Positions 1 to 11,400 are shown, counted from the stretch's first letter. The stretch: DNA of 64,000 bases from Dactylorhiza incarnata (GCA_033032865.1 JAWHQI010000028.1:10125001-10189000), one strand, 5' to 3'. Translations and numbers: made by a program. Notes: a model not told the origin generated them from the sequence alone.

Positions 1-96
1 AGGCGAGAGGAACTCTCTTGGGAAAGAGAGCAGTCGATGCTTGCGGAGTACCCCGAGCTATTTCTCTCAGGTAATTATAACTGTAATTTCTGCTAA
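1..96 (+). CDS. Partial C-terminus of Tekay integrase with chromodomain-like tail
   Basis: Frame 1 reads EELSWEREQSMLAEYPELF before a stop at 94-96. This is the tail of the CHROMO-type domain of Tekay/Del integrases, where a W-E-R-E motif is followed by a Y-P-x-L-F end. The second Tekay copy has the matching FSWEREQAMREDFPELF near 11610-11660. In chromoviruses this domain is thought to guide integration through histone marks. Only about 30 residues are present because the window starts mid-gene. No break is visible in this stretch, but nothing can be said of the rest. Confidence 0.75.
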   Translation, partial: RREELSWEREQSMLAEYPELFLSGNYNCNFC

Positions 97-144
97 TACT
101 GTTTTCGAAATTTCGGGACGAAATTCTTTTAAGGGAGGTGGAGT

Positions 145-2212
145 TGTAACACCCCAAAAATCGTAGTTCAGCGAGGTAGGCGGAGTGGTAGTGCTGCGCT
201 CGGAGTAGGCTGAAATTTCTTAGTCAAAGAAGTGCGCACGACCATATTTCCTCTTCTCGCACGACCACTGGTCGTGAGCCAGTGATTGTGCGCTCTTGTC
301 GAGGCAAAGAGAGCCGTCGGAATGCTCACTGTCCAAAGCAGTGCGCACGACCATTTCTCCTCTTCGCGCACGACCACTGGTCGTGCGCCAGTGATCGTGT
401 GCCCTGTTTTTTCTGTTCCGTAAAAATAAGCGGAGATGACGATCCGGCCGACCAAAATCTTTGGAATTTGATCCAACGGCTGTGATCTGTTGCTGGGGGG
501 TCTTAGGGCTTTGGAGAGGGGTTAATCCCTCATATTTCCATAGATTTCCTCTCTCCTAAGCTACAGAAAGAAGAAGGGGCAAGGAGGAAGAAGAAGGAGG
601 TTCCGCCATTGACGGAGCTCCGGAGCTCCGATTCGCGAGACATTTCCAGATGTGGAAAGTGCAGCCCGGTGCGGTTCTTCCCCTCCAATTGGAATCTTGG
701 ATTGATGGCGCTAAGGCTTCCAAGGTTAACGATTCTCCCTCCCGGTCTTAGGACGTGTCCCTTGTCCTCTCATTCCTTTTTCTATGCTTGCATGAGGACT
801 CCCTTTCACCAATTGGGTGAAGTGTAGGATTTCCTCTAGTTCTTCGGAACTCCGGGTTGATTGTGTCCGTCCCCGACATTTTTGCATGTAGAAATCCAGT
901 AGTCGAACAGATTTAGGCATTGTGTGTGAAGCCTATTCGTGGCCGTGAGCCCGGATCAGTGATGCTTGGATTGCGACGTTGCATTTAGGTTAAGCCTAGA
1001 ATGCGTGCCGGAGAATGTCTCCGTGTGATTTGCTATCGTATTGCGGGACCTGAGATTAGACGGCTGTTGGAGCTCCTAACAAAAGCCCCATGCTTGAGAG
1101 TGGTTGAATGCAAACCTTCACCACTAGATTTCGATGAGGAGTGGTTTTCTACCTCCTTCCCGATTGTTATTTGTGAAGCCTAGGTCCTCATGAATGGATT
1201 AGGTGCGTAACTTATGTTTTGTGTAGCACTTGCCTGTGCTAAAACCTTATGGGATTAGGCGAAGCCGTACCCGCGTCGTGCGAGCGACACGACGGCGAGA
1301 GCACGTGCAAAGCTGAGCCGAACCCTGTTTCCATGCTAATCAGTGCGAGGTAGCACCTCTTCGACGTCGTACGACCATGGGAGAGGCCGCGGAAGGTGTT
1401 CACCTAGACGGGCAGAAGCTCTTTAACCACCTAAGGTTTCCGAACTTAGAGTGGATTTGATGCTCTCGAAAGAGTACCCTGGATTCATGCCATGTGAGCA
1501 TGGAGCGTGTGGTCGTGAATACCCGCGTTTGTGTAGTTTTTAAATGATGATGTGTTAGCCTCATGCGGTTGCTTAGGCGGTTGTGGGGAACCTCCGGGTG
1601 AACCCAATCAACATTATGTGCATTCCTAGGATCAACTTTATTTGATGCTACACCTAGAAGATTGATTGTGTTTGAAACCTCACCTTGTGTAGCTTGCACC
1701 GTCCTTATACTAGTACATGTTGCTAGTACGGCTTGTTTGCAGGGAAGAAGCTCCGCCACCCCGAGAAAGGGGTGGGGTCGTTATAATTTGGTCAGCTGTG
1801 CTGACCGTTGCTTTGTTTACCACCTCTTGGTGTAATCTTCTTATGCAGGTGCAGGTGGGCCTAGCGGGAAATAGCAGGCGGTGGCCCTGTTGCTGTGTTG
1901 GCCCTCGAAGGACAGCCTCTTTTCTGCTTTTCATGTATTGCCGGCCTGCGTGCCGAAGTATGTTTAGGGAGTTTTGTACGTTTTGGAATGTAAGGCCTTA
2001 AGGCCGTAACTCTACACTTTATTGTTTCATTCCTGTGATAGTGGACTAATTTAAAAGAAATATTAAATCTTTATGCTTCCGCTTATGTTTAGTATACTCT
2101 GGTGTAGTTCTTTTCTGTATATCTCCTTTTAACGCCTAGCTAGTGTGGTTAGTATAGTGTGGGGTCCCGGCCGGACCTACTGTTATATTATTTGTACTGG
2201 CAGGGTGTTCCA
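145..2212 (+). repeat. 3' LTR of Tekay copy 1 (2068 bp)
   Basis: It starts TGTAACACCCC and ends GTGTTCCA. Length and ends match the 2058-bp LTRs of Tekay copy 2, but the middle has diverged strongly, so it is a different subfamily. Shared landmarks are the GCGCACGACC palindromes, the palindrome AAGGCCTTAAGGCC (about 1990-2003) and GGTCCCGGCCGGACC about 40 bp before the end. Reading frames inside it are incidental. Confidence 0.85.
231..402. repeat. Palindrome cluster, arms GCGCACGACC / GGTCGTGCGC
   Basis: Two close blocks (about 231-295 and 339-402) carry CGCACGACC, ACT, then GGTCGTG with half-sites GCGCACGA and TCGTGTGC on either side. The same motif recurs in the two LTRs of Tekay copy 2 (5764-5922 and 11828-11987). 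It sits in the first fifth of the LTR, where the U3 promoter is expected. No clear TATA box was found next to it. Confidence 0.8.
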
Positions 2213-3057
2213 GCCTCTAGGTGAAGGTAAGCACCTAGGACGTGGATGGGTACTCCGCCCCCATTTGGTAAGTTCCCCGAGTAGAGACCATTCTCCGGGC
2301 TCTGTCATGCCGGCAGATGGGAGGCTCATCGGGTCGACTCGCTACTTTACTAAGTGGCTTGGGAAGGTGTTGAGTTCCTCTGCCTCTAGGTGAAGGTAAT
2401 CACCTAGGATGTGGATGGGTACTCCGCCCCCATTTGGTAAGATCCCCGACTAGAGACCATTCTCTGGGCTCAGTCATGCCGGCAGATGGGAGACTCATCG
2501 GGTCGACTCGCTACTTTACTAAGTGGCTTGGGAAGGTGTGGAGTTCCTCTGCCTCCAGGTGAAGGTAAGCACCTAGGACGTGGATGGGTACTCTGCCCCC
2601 ATTTGGTAAGATCCCCGACTAGAGACCATTCTCCGGGCTCAGTCATGCTGGCAGATGGGAGACTCATCGAGTCGACTGGCTACTTGACTAAGTGGCTTGG
2701 GAAGGTGTTGAGTTCCTCTGCCTCCAGGTGAATGTAAGCACCTAGGACGTGAATGGGTACTCCGCCCCCATTTAGTAAGATCCCCGACTAGAGACCATTC
2801 TCTGGGCTCAGTCATGCCGACAGATGGGAGACTCATCAGGTCGACTCGCTACTGGACTAAGTGGCTTGGGAAGGTGTTGAGTTCCTCTGCCTCCGGGTGA
2901 AGGTAAGCACCTAGGAAGTGGATGGGTACTCCGCCCCCATTTGGTAAGATCCCCGACTTGAGACCATTCTCCGGGCTCAGTCATGCCGACAGATGGGAGA
3001 CACATCGGGTCGACTCGCTACTTGATTAAGTGACTTGGAAAAATGATGAGCTCCTCC
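2213..3057 (+). repeat. 169-bp tandem array, five units
   Basis: The phrase GCCTC(T/C)AGGTGAA begins at 2213, 2382, 2551, 2720 and 2889, with the next unit start at 3058, so the spacing is exactly 169 bp each time. Units differ by scattered substitutions only. Open frames with MSLPSAG-like starts are by-products of the repeat. The same unit occurs in reverse at 45011-45795 in element B. Confidence 0.95.
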
Positions 3058-3345
3058 GCCTCCAGGTAAGCTAGGCACCTAGGACGTGGATGGGTATTCC
3101 ACCCCCAGTTGGTTTGAAAAAGTGTTGAGTTCCTCTGCCTCCAGGTAAGCTAGGCCCCTAATATGTGGACGGGTACTCCGCCCCCAATTTGTTTGGGAAG
3201 GCGTTGGGTGCCTCCGCCTCCAGGCAAGCTAAGCCCCTAGGATGTGGACGGGTAGTCCGCCCCCAATTGGTTTGAAAGGGTGTTGAATTCCTCTGCCTCC
3301 AGGTAAGCTATGCACCTAGGACGTGGACCGGTTCTCCTCTTCTGG
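3058..3345 (+). repeat. 79-bp tandem array derived from the 169-bp unit
   Basis: Starts at 3058, 3137, 3216 and 3295 give a 79-bp period. The unit keeps the two edges of the 169-bp unit and lacks an internal 90-bp block (the part with GTCATGCCGGCAGATGGG). The 169-then-79 order is repeated in element B, so the arrangement is older than either insertion. From 3346 to about 3600 I see no gene or repeat. Confidence 0.9.
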
Positions 3346-3599
3346 TTTGTCTGACAAGTCGGTCTAAGGTATGACAAGATAGTAAATTCTCTCCATCGTA
3401 GGAAGAGATCTCAAACCAGGTAATTGTAATATTTGAACAGCGAAGAGTTGAAGAAGCTTGAAGGTTCACCAAATAGTTGCATGTTCAGGGATAACATAGA
3501 TTACATAGGCAAGTGCTTTGCCCTTAATAGTTAGCACACGGATGAAAATACAAACTATTCGTTGCTTATGAAAAATAAAAAAGAGAGGAGGTTCCTAGC

Positions 3600-5490
3600 A
3601 ACTCCGGCATTCAGGGGGAATAACATCCGCTGGAAGGGGTCGAGCTGGGACGCGCGGGGGAGGGGTAGAGCTCGAAAAGGATATCGCTAGCAGATAGCCC
3701 CCTTCAATCGTCCCGAAGGGCATCCACCCTATGAAGGGAAACCACCAAGGCCTCGGCCGTCTTCATCGCAATCTTCCTTCGGGAGCTCTCAGGCCTAGCA
3801 GAGGAAGGTGGGACAAGCGCAGCCGTACGCGAAGATCCACCTCTCTCCCCCTCCCGCAACTGCCTCTGGGCTTCAGCTTGCTGAGCCCTCAGGACATGCA
3901 CCTCTCGATCTAACTCCTCGCATCACCTCCTGAGTGAGTCAGCAACCTCAAATCCCTACAGGTGAAAAAAGGTGAAGAGGTTACAGCCTCTGAAGAAAGG
4001 AGAGGTGAAGAAAAAGGGAAGGGTCACCAAAGCGATCACAAACAAGACCCCCGGATGACTGCTCCAGGAGCCTCTCAGCGGTGACTAGGTGTGTGGTAAG
4101 GTCAGCAGCCCTCACTTCGGCACCCTGACTCGACGCATCGGCTTGCCTCAGCTTCTTCGAGAGACTAAGACCTCGGCGGGCAGTCATGTACGAATGTTCG
4201 GCTGCACGAAGCAAGGCTTGCGAGCTCATGCAGGCAAGATCACGAATGGACTTTTTCTTGTAGGCGGACGCATCCTGCCGTCCATAGAGGCCAAAGGAGA
4301 GGTTATACGCGGCATCCCTGATAGCTTCACTCTCTATCTAGGAGGGTTGCTGGGAGGTGATCGACACCCAGTTCGTGACCTCATCCCAGTGTAGGATAGG
4401 GTCACCGAAAGAGTCGGTAGCGTTCCCCCCCATATCAAAGTTGGGATGGTTGGCCAACGCGTTAGGATCACTCGGTTGCCCCTTCTCACTCGGCGCTACA
4501 CCTAAGTCCTCACTGCGGACAGACTTCCCCTCCGCATTGTTGGTCCTCTTGGCGGGGAAGAAAGCGTATCCTCCTCCACCACCTGCTACTTCTCTTTCCG
4601 TTGCCTCGGCACGGGGACCTTTGGGGCGAAAGCGCATGCAGCGGAAGCCTCCTTGACAAACCAGCGTGCGGATGAAGAGCTCCCCTTTGCAAAGGGAGGG
4701 TGCCACGGAAGAGCCCGCTCACCTGCGAGAATCAAGGTATGGGTAAGTGCCCATGGATATGAGTGAAAAGAAAACAAAGGGGGAGAGTAAGAGACATCAG
4801 AAGGGAGGGGATACATGTCCCAGGCTCAACGTAGGTAAGCCAGTCGATGTTCCTCCAGAGGTGCTCAACCTCGAAGCTCGCACCCTCAAGGTAGCTATGA
4901 AACATGGCTGCTTCCCCACCTAAGTGAGGGGCCTTGCAGACCTTCTCAGGCCTCTGGATGGGTGAGAGGGGGATGTCACCAAGGTCACCTTGGATGAACA
5001 CAAAAATGTCGCTCCAGTGATGGACCTTGTTGTAGGTCTCGCACACCTTCATGTGCGTGCCGGTCAGGAAACATACCCCATCAGTGGTTGCTCAAAAGAC
5101 GAACACTTTGTGAAATACGGTTACGTCGAACTCAACCCGTTCCTCTCGCAGGTAGCAGGCATAGGCCGTTAACATCGAGATCGTGTTCGTGTTGACCTGA
5201 GTAGGGACAACGCAGAAGTTGTTCAGGAACTCTTTCACCTTAGGCCATAAGGGAAGCCATAGACCATCTTCGAAGTGGGCAAGTGGGAAGGCAAGCCAGT
5301 CCTCATAGAAAGAGTTAATGGCCACGCCTGGTGATGGACGTCGAGACGTCCACCCCTTGGAAAGGTGGGAGCTCTTGAATGCCGAGAACTCCTCTTTAGA
5401 TACCTTCCCTTCAGGGAAGGAGTGTTCGGAAAAATTAGCCGCGCTTTGCTGACGACCATTTCTAGTGATAGGAGGGCGGTTGGGAGCCAT
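3600..5490 (-). pseudogene. Antisense gene B of Tat element A: putative gypsy-type transposon protein
   Basis: The likely start is the ATG at 5490-5488 (MAPNRPPITRN), 109 bp downstream of a TATA box. The frame runs through an LPLWPKVKEFLNNF stretch, with a leucine/aromatic-rich 'P-x-V-x-x-F-L' helix, to FHKVFVF. A TGA stop follows at about 5094, after which the same frame resumes (KVCETYNKVHHWSDIF) to WLTYVEPG. A GT...AG intron-like gap then leads to a charged C-terminal part (4706-3704). The N-terminal pattern resembles the plant Pfam family Transposase_28 ('putative gypsy type transposon'), which I infer without a search. Antisense ORFs in this position are established for Tat elements, but their function is unknown. 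The in-frame stop and unclear exon ends make it a pseudogene. Confidence 0.6.
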
Positions 5491-5581
5491 CTCGCAGGGT
5501 AAGGAAGAAAGAAGAGAGTCGACCTCAAGGGGAATGCAAAACAAGGGAAGGGGGGCGAATGTGATGGTGAAGTGGAAGAAA

Positions 5582-5598
5582 GGGGGGGGGGGGGGGGG
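5582..5598. repeat. G17 homopolymer
   Basis: Seventeen consecutive G on the plus strand next to the antisense TATA box. The length is likely unstable in replication and in sequencing. Confidence 0.95.
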
Positions 5599-5606
5599 TA
5601 TTTATA
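5599..5606 (-). promoter_or_regulatory. TATA box of antisense gene B
   Basis: The minus strand reads TATAAATA, 109 bp upstream of the ATG at 5490. Upstream on the minus strand lies the GAGTGGACC palindrome array, the same layout as in the LTR promoter of this element. A run of 17 G (5582-5598 on plus, so C17 in the transcript) lies immediately downstream. Confidence 0.6.
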
Positions 5607-5617
5607 GGGGGGATCAA

Positions 5618-5675
5618 AAGTGGGTGAGTGGACCATGAGGTCTACTAGACCGAGGCATGGGCAAGTGGAACATGA
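5618..5675. repeat. Left part of GAGTGGACC palindrome array (antisense promoter)
   Basis: It contains GAGTGGACC, GGTCTACT and AAGTGGAAC half-sites. It ends at the Tekay copy 2 insertion and continues at 13799. Confidence 0.75.
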
Positions 5676-5763
5676 TGTAACACCCCAAAAATCGTAGTCC
5701 AGCGAGGTAGGCGGAGTGGTAGCGTCGCGCTCGGAATAGGCTGAAAATTCCATAGCAGGTTCT

Positions 5764-5922
5764 TCGCGCACGCTCACTAGCCTCCTTCGCGCACGACCAG
5801 TGGTCGTGCGCCTGATCGTGCATTAATTCACAAGGGTTGAAGGTCGGCTGATCGTGTAGCGCACGATCAGGGGATGTTGTCCGCGCACGATCACTGACCG
5901 TGCGCCGCTGCTCGGGCGCACT
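5764..5922. repeat. Palindrome cluster in Tekay 5' LTR
   Basis: GCGCACGACC-AGT-GGTCGTGCGC is a near-perfect palindrome. It is followed by GATCGTG, TGATCGTG/GCGCACGATCA and GCGCACGATCA half-sites. The 3' LTR copy (11828-11987) has the same layout with point changes. Confidence 0.85.
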
Positions 5923-6769
5923 GTTTATTCTGCTCCGCGAAAAGTGACGGGGAATATGATCCGGCCATCCAAAAATGTTGGGATTTGATCCAACGGCTGC
6001 GATGGATAGCTGGGGGGGTTTTAGGGCTTGGTAGAGGAGTTACACCCTCATTATTTCCAAGACTTTCTCTCTCTTAGGTTGGAGAAAGGAGGAGGAGTCA
6101 AGGAGGAAGAAGAAGGGGAATTTGCCATTGCCGGAGCTTCGGAGCTCCGTTCGCCGATCCGAGACCGGCAACGCGTAGAGGGCGTCGAGGCGCTTTTTTT
6201 CCACCGTTTGTTTGCAAGCTTCTCATGGCTAGGAGGAGATCTCGAAAGGTAACGACATTTCTCCTCCCGGTCTTTAGGATGCGTGCATAGCATCACTTTA
6301 ATTTTTAAATTTTGGCACCGGATCAGTCGAGTGAGAGGGATCCTGGTCGCCTTGGTTCAAAAGGAACCATCGGGTTGAGTGAGTCCGTCCCCGACATGAT
6401 TTGCACTAGAGATCCGCTCCGTTAGCGGATTAGGCATTGTGGGTGAAGCCGTATTTGCGACCTTTGGTCCGATTCGGTGATGTTGTCTGACGTGCATTTT
6501 AGGGATTTTGCTAGAAATCTGATTACGACGAAAACGTCGTTCTGATGCCCTTGTATTTTCGTATGAGAATGAATGTTGGTTTGTGGGCGGGGAAATATTG
6601 TGCGTGAGTTATGGCCGTGATGCCCGTTTGTATTGTGAAGGCGCGGAATTGTCTCGATGTCGGCTGGCCAGCCCGTGATATTGCAAGTCATGTGTGGAGG
6701 GTGTCCCGGCGAGACAAATCCCCCCTTCTGTATTGATTATAGTGACATTTATGAGAATGGTTGTGATTG

Positions 6770-7015
6770 ATGGTGGCAAGAAAAGGTGGAGTTCTTGGCC
6801 ATGGGCTACGATGCCCTTTGGGGGAACTGATGAGTACCCTATGATTGTGGCAAGAACATGTGAGGTTCTTGGCCATGGGCCCGGTGGTGCCTGTTGGGGT
6901 AGTGATGAATTGAATACCCTGTGGTTGATGTTTGTGGTGGCAAGAACATGTGGAGTTTCTTAGCCATGGGCCCGGTGGTGCCCGTTGGGGTAGTGACGAA
7001 TACCCTTTGGTTTGG
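6770..7015 (+). repeat. Internal repeat of the Tekay LTR, about three copies
   Basis: Three imperfect copies of a block built around TGGCAAGAACATGTG, TTCTTGGCCATGGGC and GTTGGGGTAGTGA. The same block is at about 12836-13080 in the 3' LTR. Confidence 0.8.
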
Positions 7016-7736
7016 ATGGTATGGATGATGTATGATGATGTGCTAGATTCATATGCTTTAGGGTGCCTTGGGTGAAACCCGGGTTTGCATTCATTTTGCA
7101 TTGGTAGGCCCATTTTATTTATCTGCTCAACATAGAAATGTGGATGCTGTTTGTGACACTCACACCTGTTTTTATGCTGTTTCCTTTCATGTACATGTGC
7201 ATACGAAGTGCTGACTTGCAGGGTGAAGTAGTTCCCCGGGGTCCGCTAGGACGGCCGGGAGGAGGGATGTTGTTACACCGTTTGTGGTCAGCCATAGCTG
7301 ACCCTCGTTTACTGCTCTTTGTGATTTGGTTGTAGGGCAAGAATCGCAGGCTGGACCCAGCGCGCCGGCCAAAAAGGCCTAAAGCCTCACGAAGTGCTTA
7401 GTTGTTTTTCTGCATTACTTTCTTCGTACTTTGTTATATCCGGCTTGCATGCCGAGGTAGTTTAGGAAAAACTATCTTTCCCCTTTTGTTGGGATGTCTT
7501 ATTAGTATTGAATGTTTGATGATTTGGACGTTGGTTTTTGTAAGGCCTTAAGGCCAGTTGGACTCTTTTGTACTGTGGACAATCTCTGTGGTTTTGGTTT
7601 GTTTCCGCTGTATTCTCTGAGTTTTGAGGTTGGGTAGTTAATATCATCTTTTAATACCAAAGTTGTGGCGGTTATATGCTGTGGGGTCCCGGCCGGACCC
7701 ATATTATCTGGTCATTACAGGTGAGGTGTTACAATT

Positions 7737-7748
7737 TGGTATCAGAGT
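7737..7748 (+). other. Primer binding site, tRNA-Met type
   Basis: TGGTATCAGAGT begins 3 bases after the 5' LTR end. It fits the 3' end of plant initiator tRNA-Met, the usual primer of chromoviruses. Confidence 0.85.
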
Positions 7749-7914
7749 GAGGTTAGAGTATTCTTGCAAGGTCTAGTGTATTTGGATCGCATAAGAGATT
7801 GTCCACATAGGAGTATTGTGTGGGATTATGAGTATCCCTGTGTTCGAGTTTTGCGAATAGAACTTGATTAATGTGTTTCCTTGCTTATGCTAGGATGTTG
7901 GCGACAATGCGGGG

Positions 7915-8373
7915 ATGTCGAGGAGGCAGGAGGAGCCTTCGGGGAGCAGTGCTACTGCTCCGGGCATCATGATTATGGGCATATCCCCGACTGATTTCTG
8001 TCGTATACTAGCAGAAGCTTTAGTGTCAGCTCTAGCGGTGAGAGTGCCGTCGGGTGCGACGCCAGTCACACTAGATGGAGCTCAAGAGTTGACAGTTCCT
8101 AGAGCGTTGGAGAGATATTCTGACCAAGTCCTGTGTCAAAAGGACGTTGGAGAAGGGCGAGGTAATGGGAAACCTCCCATTTCACAGTGGAAATCGGAGG
8201 GGAGCCGAGGAAGGAAAAGATCTCGTTCTGGTAAGCTTAGTGAGAGAAGCGGTGCAGCTTCTGGGGAGATCCGCTCCAAGGGACCCATGTCGTGCTTTAG
8301 GTGTGGCAAGGTGGGCCACATCGCTCGGTTCTGTTCCGAGGGTAGAGCTGAGTCGGAGCAGGGGCTGGAATAG
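7915..8373 (+). pseudogene. Tekay gag remnant with zinc knuckle
   Basis: A 152-residue open frame ends in a CCHC zinc knuckle: C127, C130, H135 and C140 in CFRCGKVGHIARFC (C-x2-C-x4-H-x4-C). The knuckle binds the RNA genome in the virus-like particle. A full Tekay gag is several hundred residues long and has a retrotransposon gag core between the N-terminus and the knuckle. Here that core is absent and only about 125 residues precede the knuckle, so an internal deletion is inferred. A TAG stop separates this frame from protease. This copy could not supply its own capsid. Confidence 0.8.
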
Positions 8374-8550
8374 TCGGTGCGTTCCAGTCTTAGTTATGCG
8401 GAAAAGGGAAAATCGGTGGAGTTGAGCGCTTCACTCTTTCCTCCAGTGCAGCCTGGTGAATCTGCCCTTGGGCAGCAAGAGATGTCTCGTCAACCCGATG
8501 TGACGGCAGGTACGAAAAGTTTAGATCTTCGTTTGTTATTTTAAAGCTGG

Positions 8551-8883
8551 TTGCGACCTTTCGTATTTATTATGCGCGTATCAAGGTTTCGTGCTGGTTT
8601 TGGTTACCCCTCTCGAGTGATGTTCGACATGGGAGCGTCACACTCTTTTCTTGCGGAAAGTTTTATCCGGAAGATTGGTGCTGAGTCCGTAGAGGCAGAA
8701 GTGGAGCTGAGTGTGCGTATGCCGAATGGGTCTTTCATGACTACCATGAGGAAGGGACGCATTGTGATGCAAATTGGCGATTGTGATTTCGTGTTGGTAG
8801 CAGCGATTCTGCCACTAGCCGAATTCGACGTTATCTTGGGGATGGACTGACTTGCTGCGCAGCGAGCTAGTATCGACTGCCAG
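8551..8883 (+). pseudogene. Tekay aspartic protease remnant
   Basis: The frame holds VMFDMGASHSFL and ends with VILGMD. Ty3/gypsy proteases have D-S/T-G-A at the active site; here the second position is M (D-M-G-A), which should kill activity. A TGA at 8848-8850 replaces the Trp codon expected after LGMD, and the frame continues as LAAQRASID into the reverse transcriptase linker. So there is a lost active-site residue and a premature stop in a recognisable domain. Confidence 0.8.
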
Positions 8884-10400
8884 TTGAGGGTGGTAACCCT
8901 GAGAGGTGAGGGTAGAGCAGAGGTCAAGTTCGAAGGCCTAAGCGGAGTGGCTTGCTCCCTGATTTCCGCTATGCAGATGAGGCATGCGGTAAACCAAGGA
9001 GGCAAGGCATTTTTGGCTTTGTTGGAGACTCACTCCAGAAAGTTGGCCATTGGAGAAGTTCCGATGGTGGAAGAATTTGAGGACGTATTCCCCGAGGAGC
9101 TTCCGGGAGCACCCCCTCAGCGTGAGATCAATTTTTCGATCGAGTTGGTACCTGGTGCGAGGCCGGTGGCGCGTCCTCCGTTTAGGATGGCACCGAAGGA
9201 ACTGACTGAGTTAAAGGTTCAGTTGCAGGAGTTGTTAGAGCAAGGGTACATTAGGCCCAGCTCTTCGCCGTGGAGCGCGCCGGTTTTGTTTGTGAAGAAG
9301 AAAGACGGAAGTATGCGATTGTATATCGACTACCGTGAATTGAATAAGTTGACCGTCAAGAATAAATGTCCGATTCCGCGAATCGATGATTTATTCGACC
9401 AGTGAGTAGGGTCGGTGGTGTACTCCAAGTTAGACTTGAAGTCGGGGTACTACCAGTTGAAGATTCGAGAAGAGGACATCGCTAAGACAGCGTTTGGGAC
9501 TCGGTATGGCCATTATGAGTTTTCGGTGATGCCGTTCAGACTGACGAACACGCCATCTGTGTTCATGAGTTCGATGAACAGGGTTTTCTGCCCGTTCTTA
9601 GATTCGTTCGTGGTGGTTTTTATTGATGACATTTTGGTGTACTCAAAAACAGAGGCAGAGCATGAGTCTCACTTGATGCTGGTATTGCAGACTCTAAGGG
9701 AGAATCAGCTTTATGCTAAGTTCTCGAAATGCGAGTTTTGGATCGAGAAGGTGGCTTTCTTGGGTCACGTAATTAGTGGAGATGGGGTGGCGGTAGATCT
9801 AGCGAAGATTGAAGCCATTAGGGGTTGGCCTGTATTGAGAATCGTGGCGGAAGTCCGGAGTTTCCTTGGACTAGCCGGTTATTATAGAAGGTTCGTGGAG
9901 AACTTTTCGCGGATGGCGTTGCCCCTCACCACTCTCACTCGCAAGGACCAAAGGTTCGTATGGACACCGGAGTGTGCCCGTGCATTTGAGAATTTGAAGG
10001 AAAGGTTGATGTCTGCTCCAATTCTTAGTCTTCCTAGTGGGACGGAAGGATTTCAGATCATTAGCGACGCGTCAGATTGAGGGTTGGGTTGCATGCTGGT
10101 GCAGCACGGCAAGGTGATAGCGTATGGGTCAAGTCAGTTAAAGACTCATGAGAGGAATTATCCCGTCCACGATCTGGAGTTGGCGGCGATAATTTTTGCG
10201 CTAAAATTGTGGCGGCTCATTTTAACTGGATTGAAATGCAGTGTGATATAACTGATCAAATCCGAGAGGCGACCAGTGCGGACGAGGAGTGCCAATAGTT
10301 GGTGTTGGAGGATCAGCAAAGCGAAGGCAATGCTTTGGAGGTTGTTGGTGAGATCATGAAAAGAGACGGAAGGGTTTGTGTTCCGCATTTTGGCAAGCTC
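8884..10400 (+). pseudogene. Tekay reverse transcriptase and RNase H remnant
   Basis: The segment 8884-9405 carries the RT entry region: [44 protein letters not shown] stop at 9403-9405 breaks it, and the same frame resumes with [12 protein letters not shown], the active-site segment [13 protein letters not shown] (F-I-D-D form of the Y-x-D-D box) and [13 protein letters not shown] second TGA at 10078-10080 falls at the start of RNase H (ISDASD). The RNase H then reads [18 protein letters not shown] to about 10215 before frameshifts and loss of its C-terminal half. The family is clear, and the three breaks make it non-functional. Confidence 0.9.
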
Positions 10401-10412
10401 TGTGAGGAGTTG

Positions 10413-11400
10413 ATGTTGGGGCTCACTTTACGAAGTACTCCGTTCATCTAGGAAGTACAAAGATGTACGCGGATTTGAAGAAATCCTTTTGGTGGCCTGG
10501 GATGAAGCGGGATGTAGCTGAGTATGTAAGTCGGTGTAAGACGTGTGCCGTAGTAAAGGCTGAATGTCAAAGGACGGGCGGGTTCTTGAAGCCTCTTCCT
10601 ATCCCCGAGTGGAAATTTGACGATATCTCCATGGACTTTGTACATGGTTTGCCTCGATCGCAGCAGGGTAACGATGCGATTTGGGTGATAGTGGATCGCC
10701 TGACCAAGGTGGCTCACTTCATTCCGAATCAGAAGGGCGATAGCGTGGAGAAGCTCGTGGAGCTCTATGTTCGAAACATTGTGCGGTTGCACGGGATTCC
10801 GAAAAGCATCGTTAGTGATCGCGATGGGCATTTCACTTCGAAGGACTGGAGGCTAGTTCAGAAGAGCTTAGGCATAAAGCTCAAGTTTAGTACCGCGTTC
10901 CATCCGCAGACCGATGGTCAGACGGAGCTAACGAACCGTACGATGGAGGACATGTTGAGAATGTATGCTCTCGACTTTGGTAAAGGATGGGAAGACCACC
11001 TCTTCATGGTGGAGTTTGCCTATAACAATAGCTTCCAGGCGAGTATCAAAATGGCGCCCTATGAAGCTTTGTATGGAAGGAAGTGTCGAATGCCGATGTC
11101 TTGGGCAGAGGTGGGAGACACTAAGCTGTTGGGAAAGCAAGTGGTGGAAGATGCTTGCGAGATTGTGCGGACGGTTCAGGAGCGCGTGAAGGTTGCTGAG
11201 GATCGATAAGCGAAGTATTTCAATGCGCGCCACAGAAATGTGGAGTTTGCAGTGGGCGACATGGTCTACCTGAAGATCAAGCCGTTCAAGGGTGTTTCGC
11301 GGGTGCGGAGACTCAAGAAGTTGAGTCCGCGGTATTTGGGTCCATTCGAGGTTACAGAACGTATAGGCGAAGCAGCCTATCGTTTGGCGTTATCCGCAGC
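10413..11400 (+). pseudogene. Tekay integrase remnant
   Basis: In frame 2 the HHCC zinc-binding head is intact (H...H from about 10424, then C-x2-C in RCKTC near 10535). The DDE core follows: D in SMDFVHGLP, D in IVSDRDGHF and E in TELTNRTMEDM. SFQASIKMAPYEALYGRKC is the usual motif after the core. A TAA at 11207-11209 interrupts the frame at AEDR; it continues with KYFNARHRNVEF and KLSPRYLGPFEV until a frameshift near 11395. The catalytic triad survives but the polypeptide is split. Confidence 0.9.

Larger units (their letters stand above)
1..2212 (+). mobile_element. 3' end of a Tekay/Del-type Ty3-gypsy chromovirus (Tekay copy 1)
   Basis: The window opens inside the end of a chromovirus pol gene, passes a polypurine tract and enters a complete 3' LTR. 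The junction matches the full Tekay copy at 11700-11760: an AAATTTCG-type stretch, GACGAAATTCTTTTAAG, a GGGAGGTGGAG tract, then TGTAACACCCC. The 5' part lies left of the window. The LTR end at 2212 abuts a 169-bp tandem unit of the Tat element, so this copy appears to be inserted in that array. The target duplication cannot be checked because the left end is missing. Confidence 0.85.
5676..7733 (+). repeat. 5' LTR of Tekay copy 2 (2058 bp)
   Basis: Same length as the 3' LTR. In the first 430 bases I count about 17 substitutions against it; later parts look somewhat closer. It holds a GCGCACGACC palindrome cluster (5764-5922), a roughly 100-bp internal repeat (about 6770-7015), AAGGCCTTAAGGCC near 7542, and GGTCCCGGCCGGACC near 7684. 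Open frames within it are incidental. Confidence 0.95.

Noticed and set aside
2470..3005. Series of similar 65-codon minus-strand frames
   Set aside because: Repeat of one frame through the 169-bp array; unit length 169 is not a multiple of 3 and each frame ends in the next unit.
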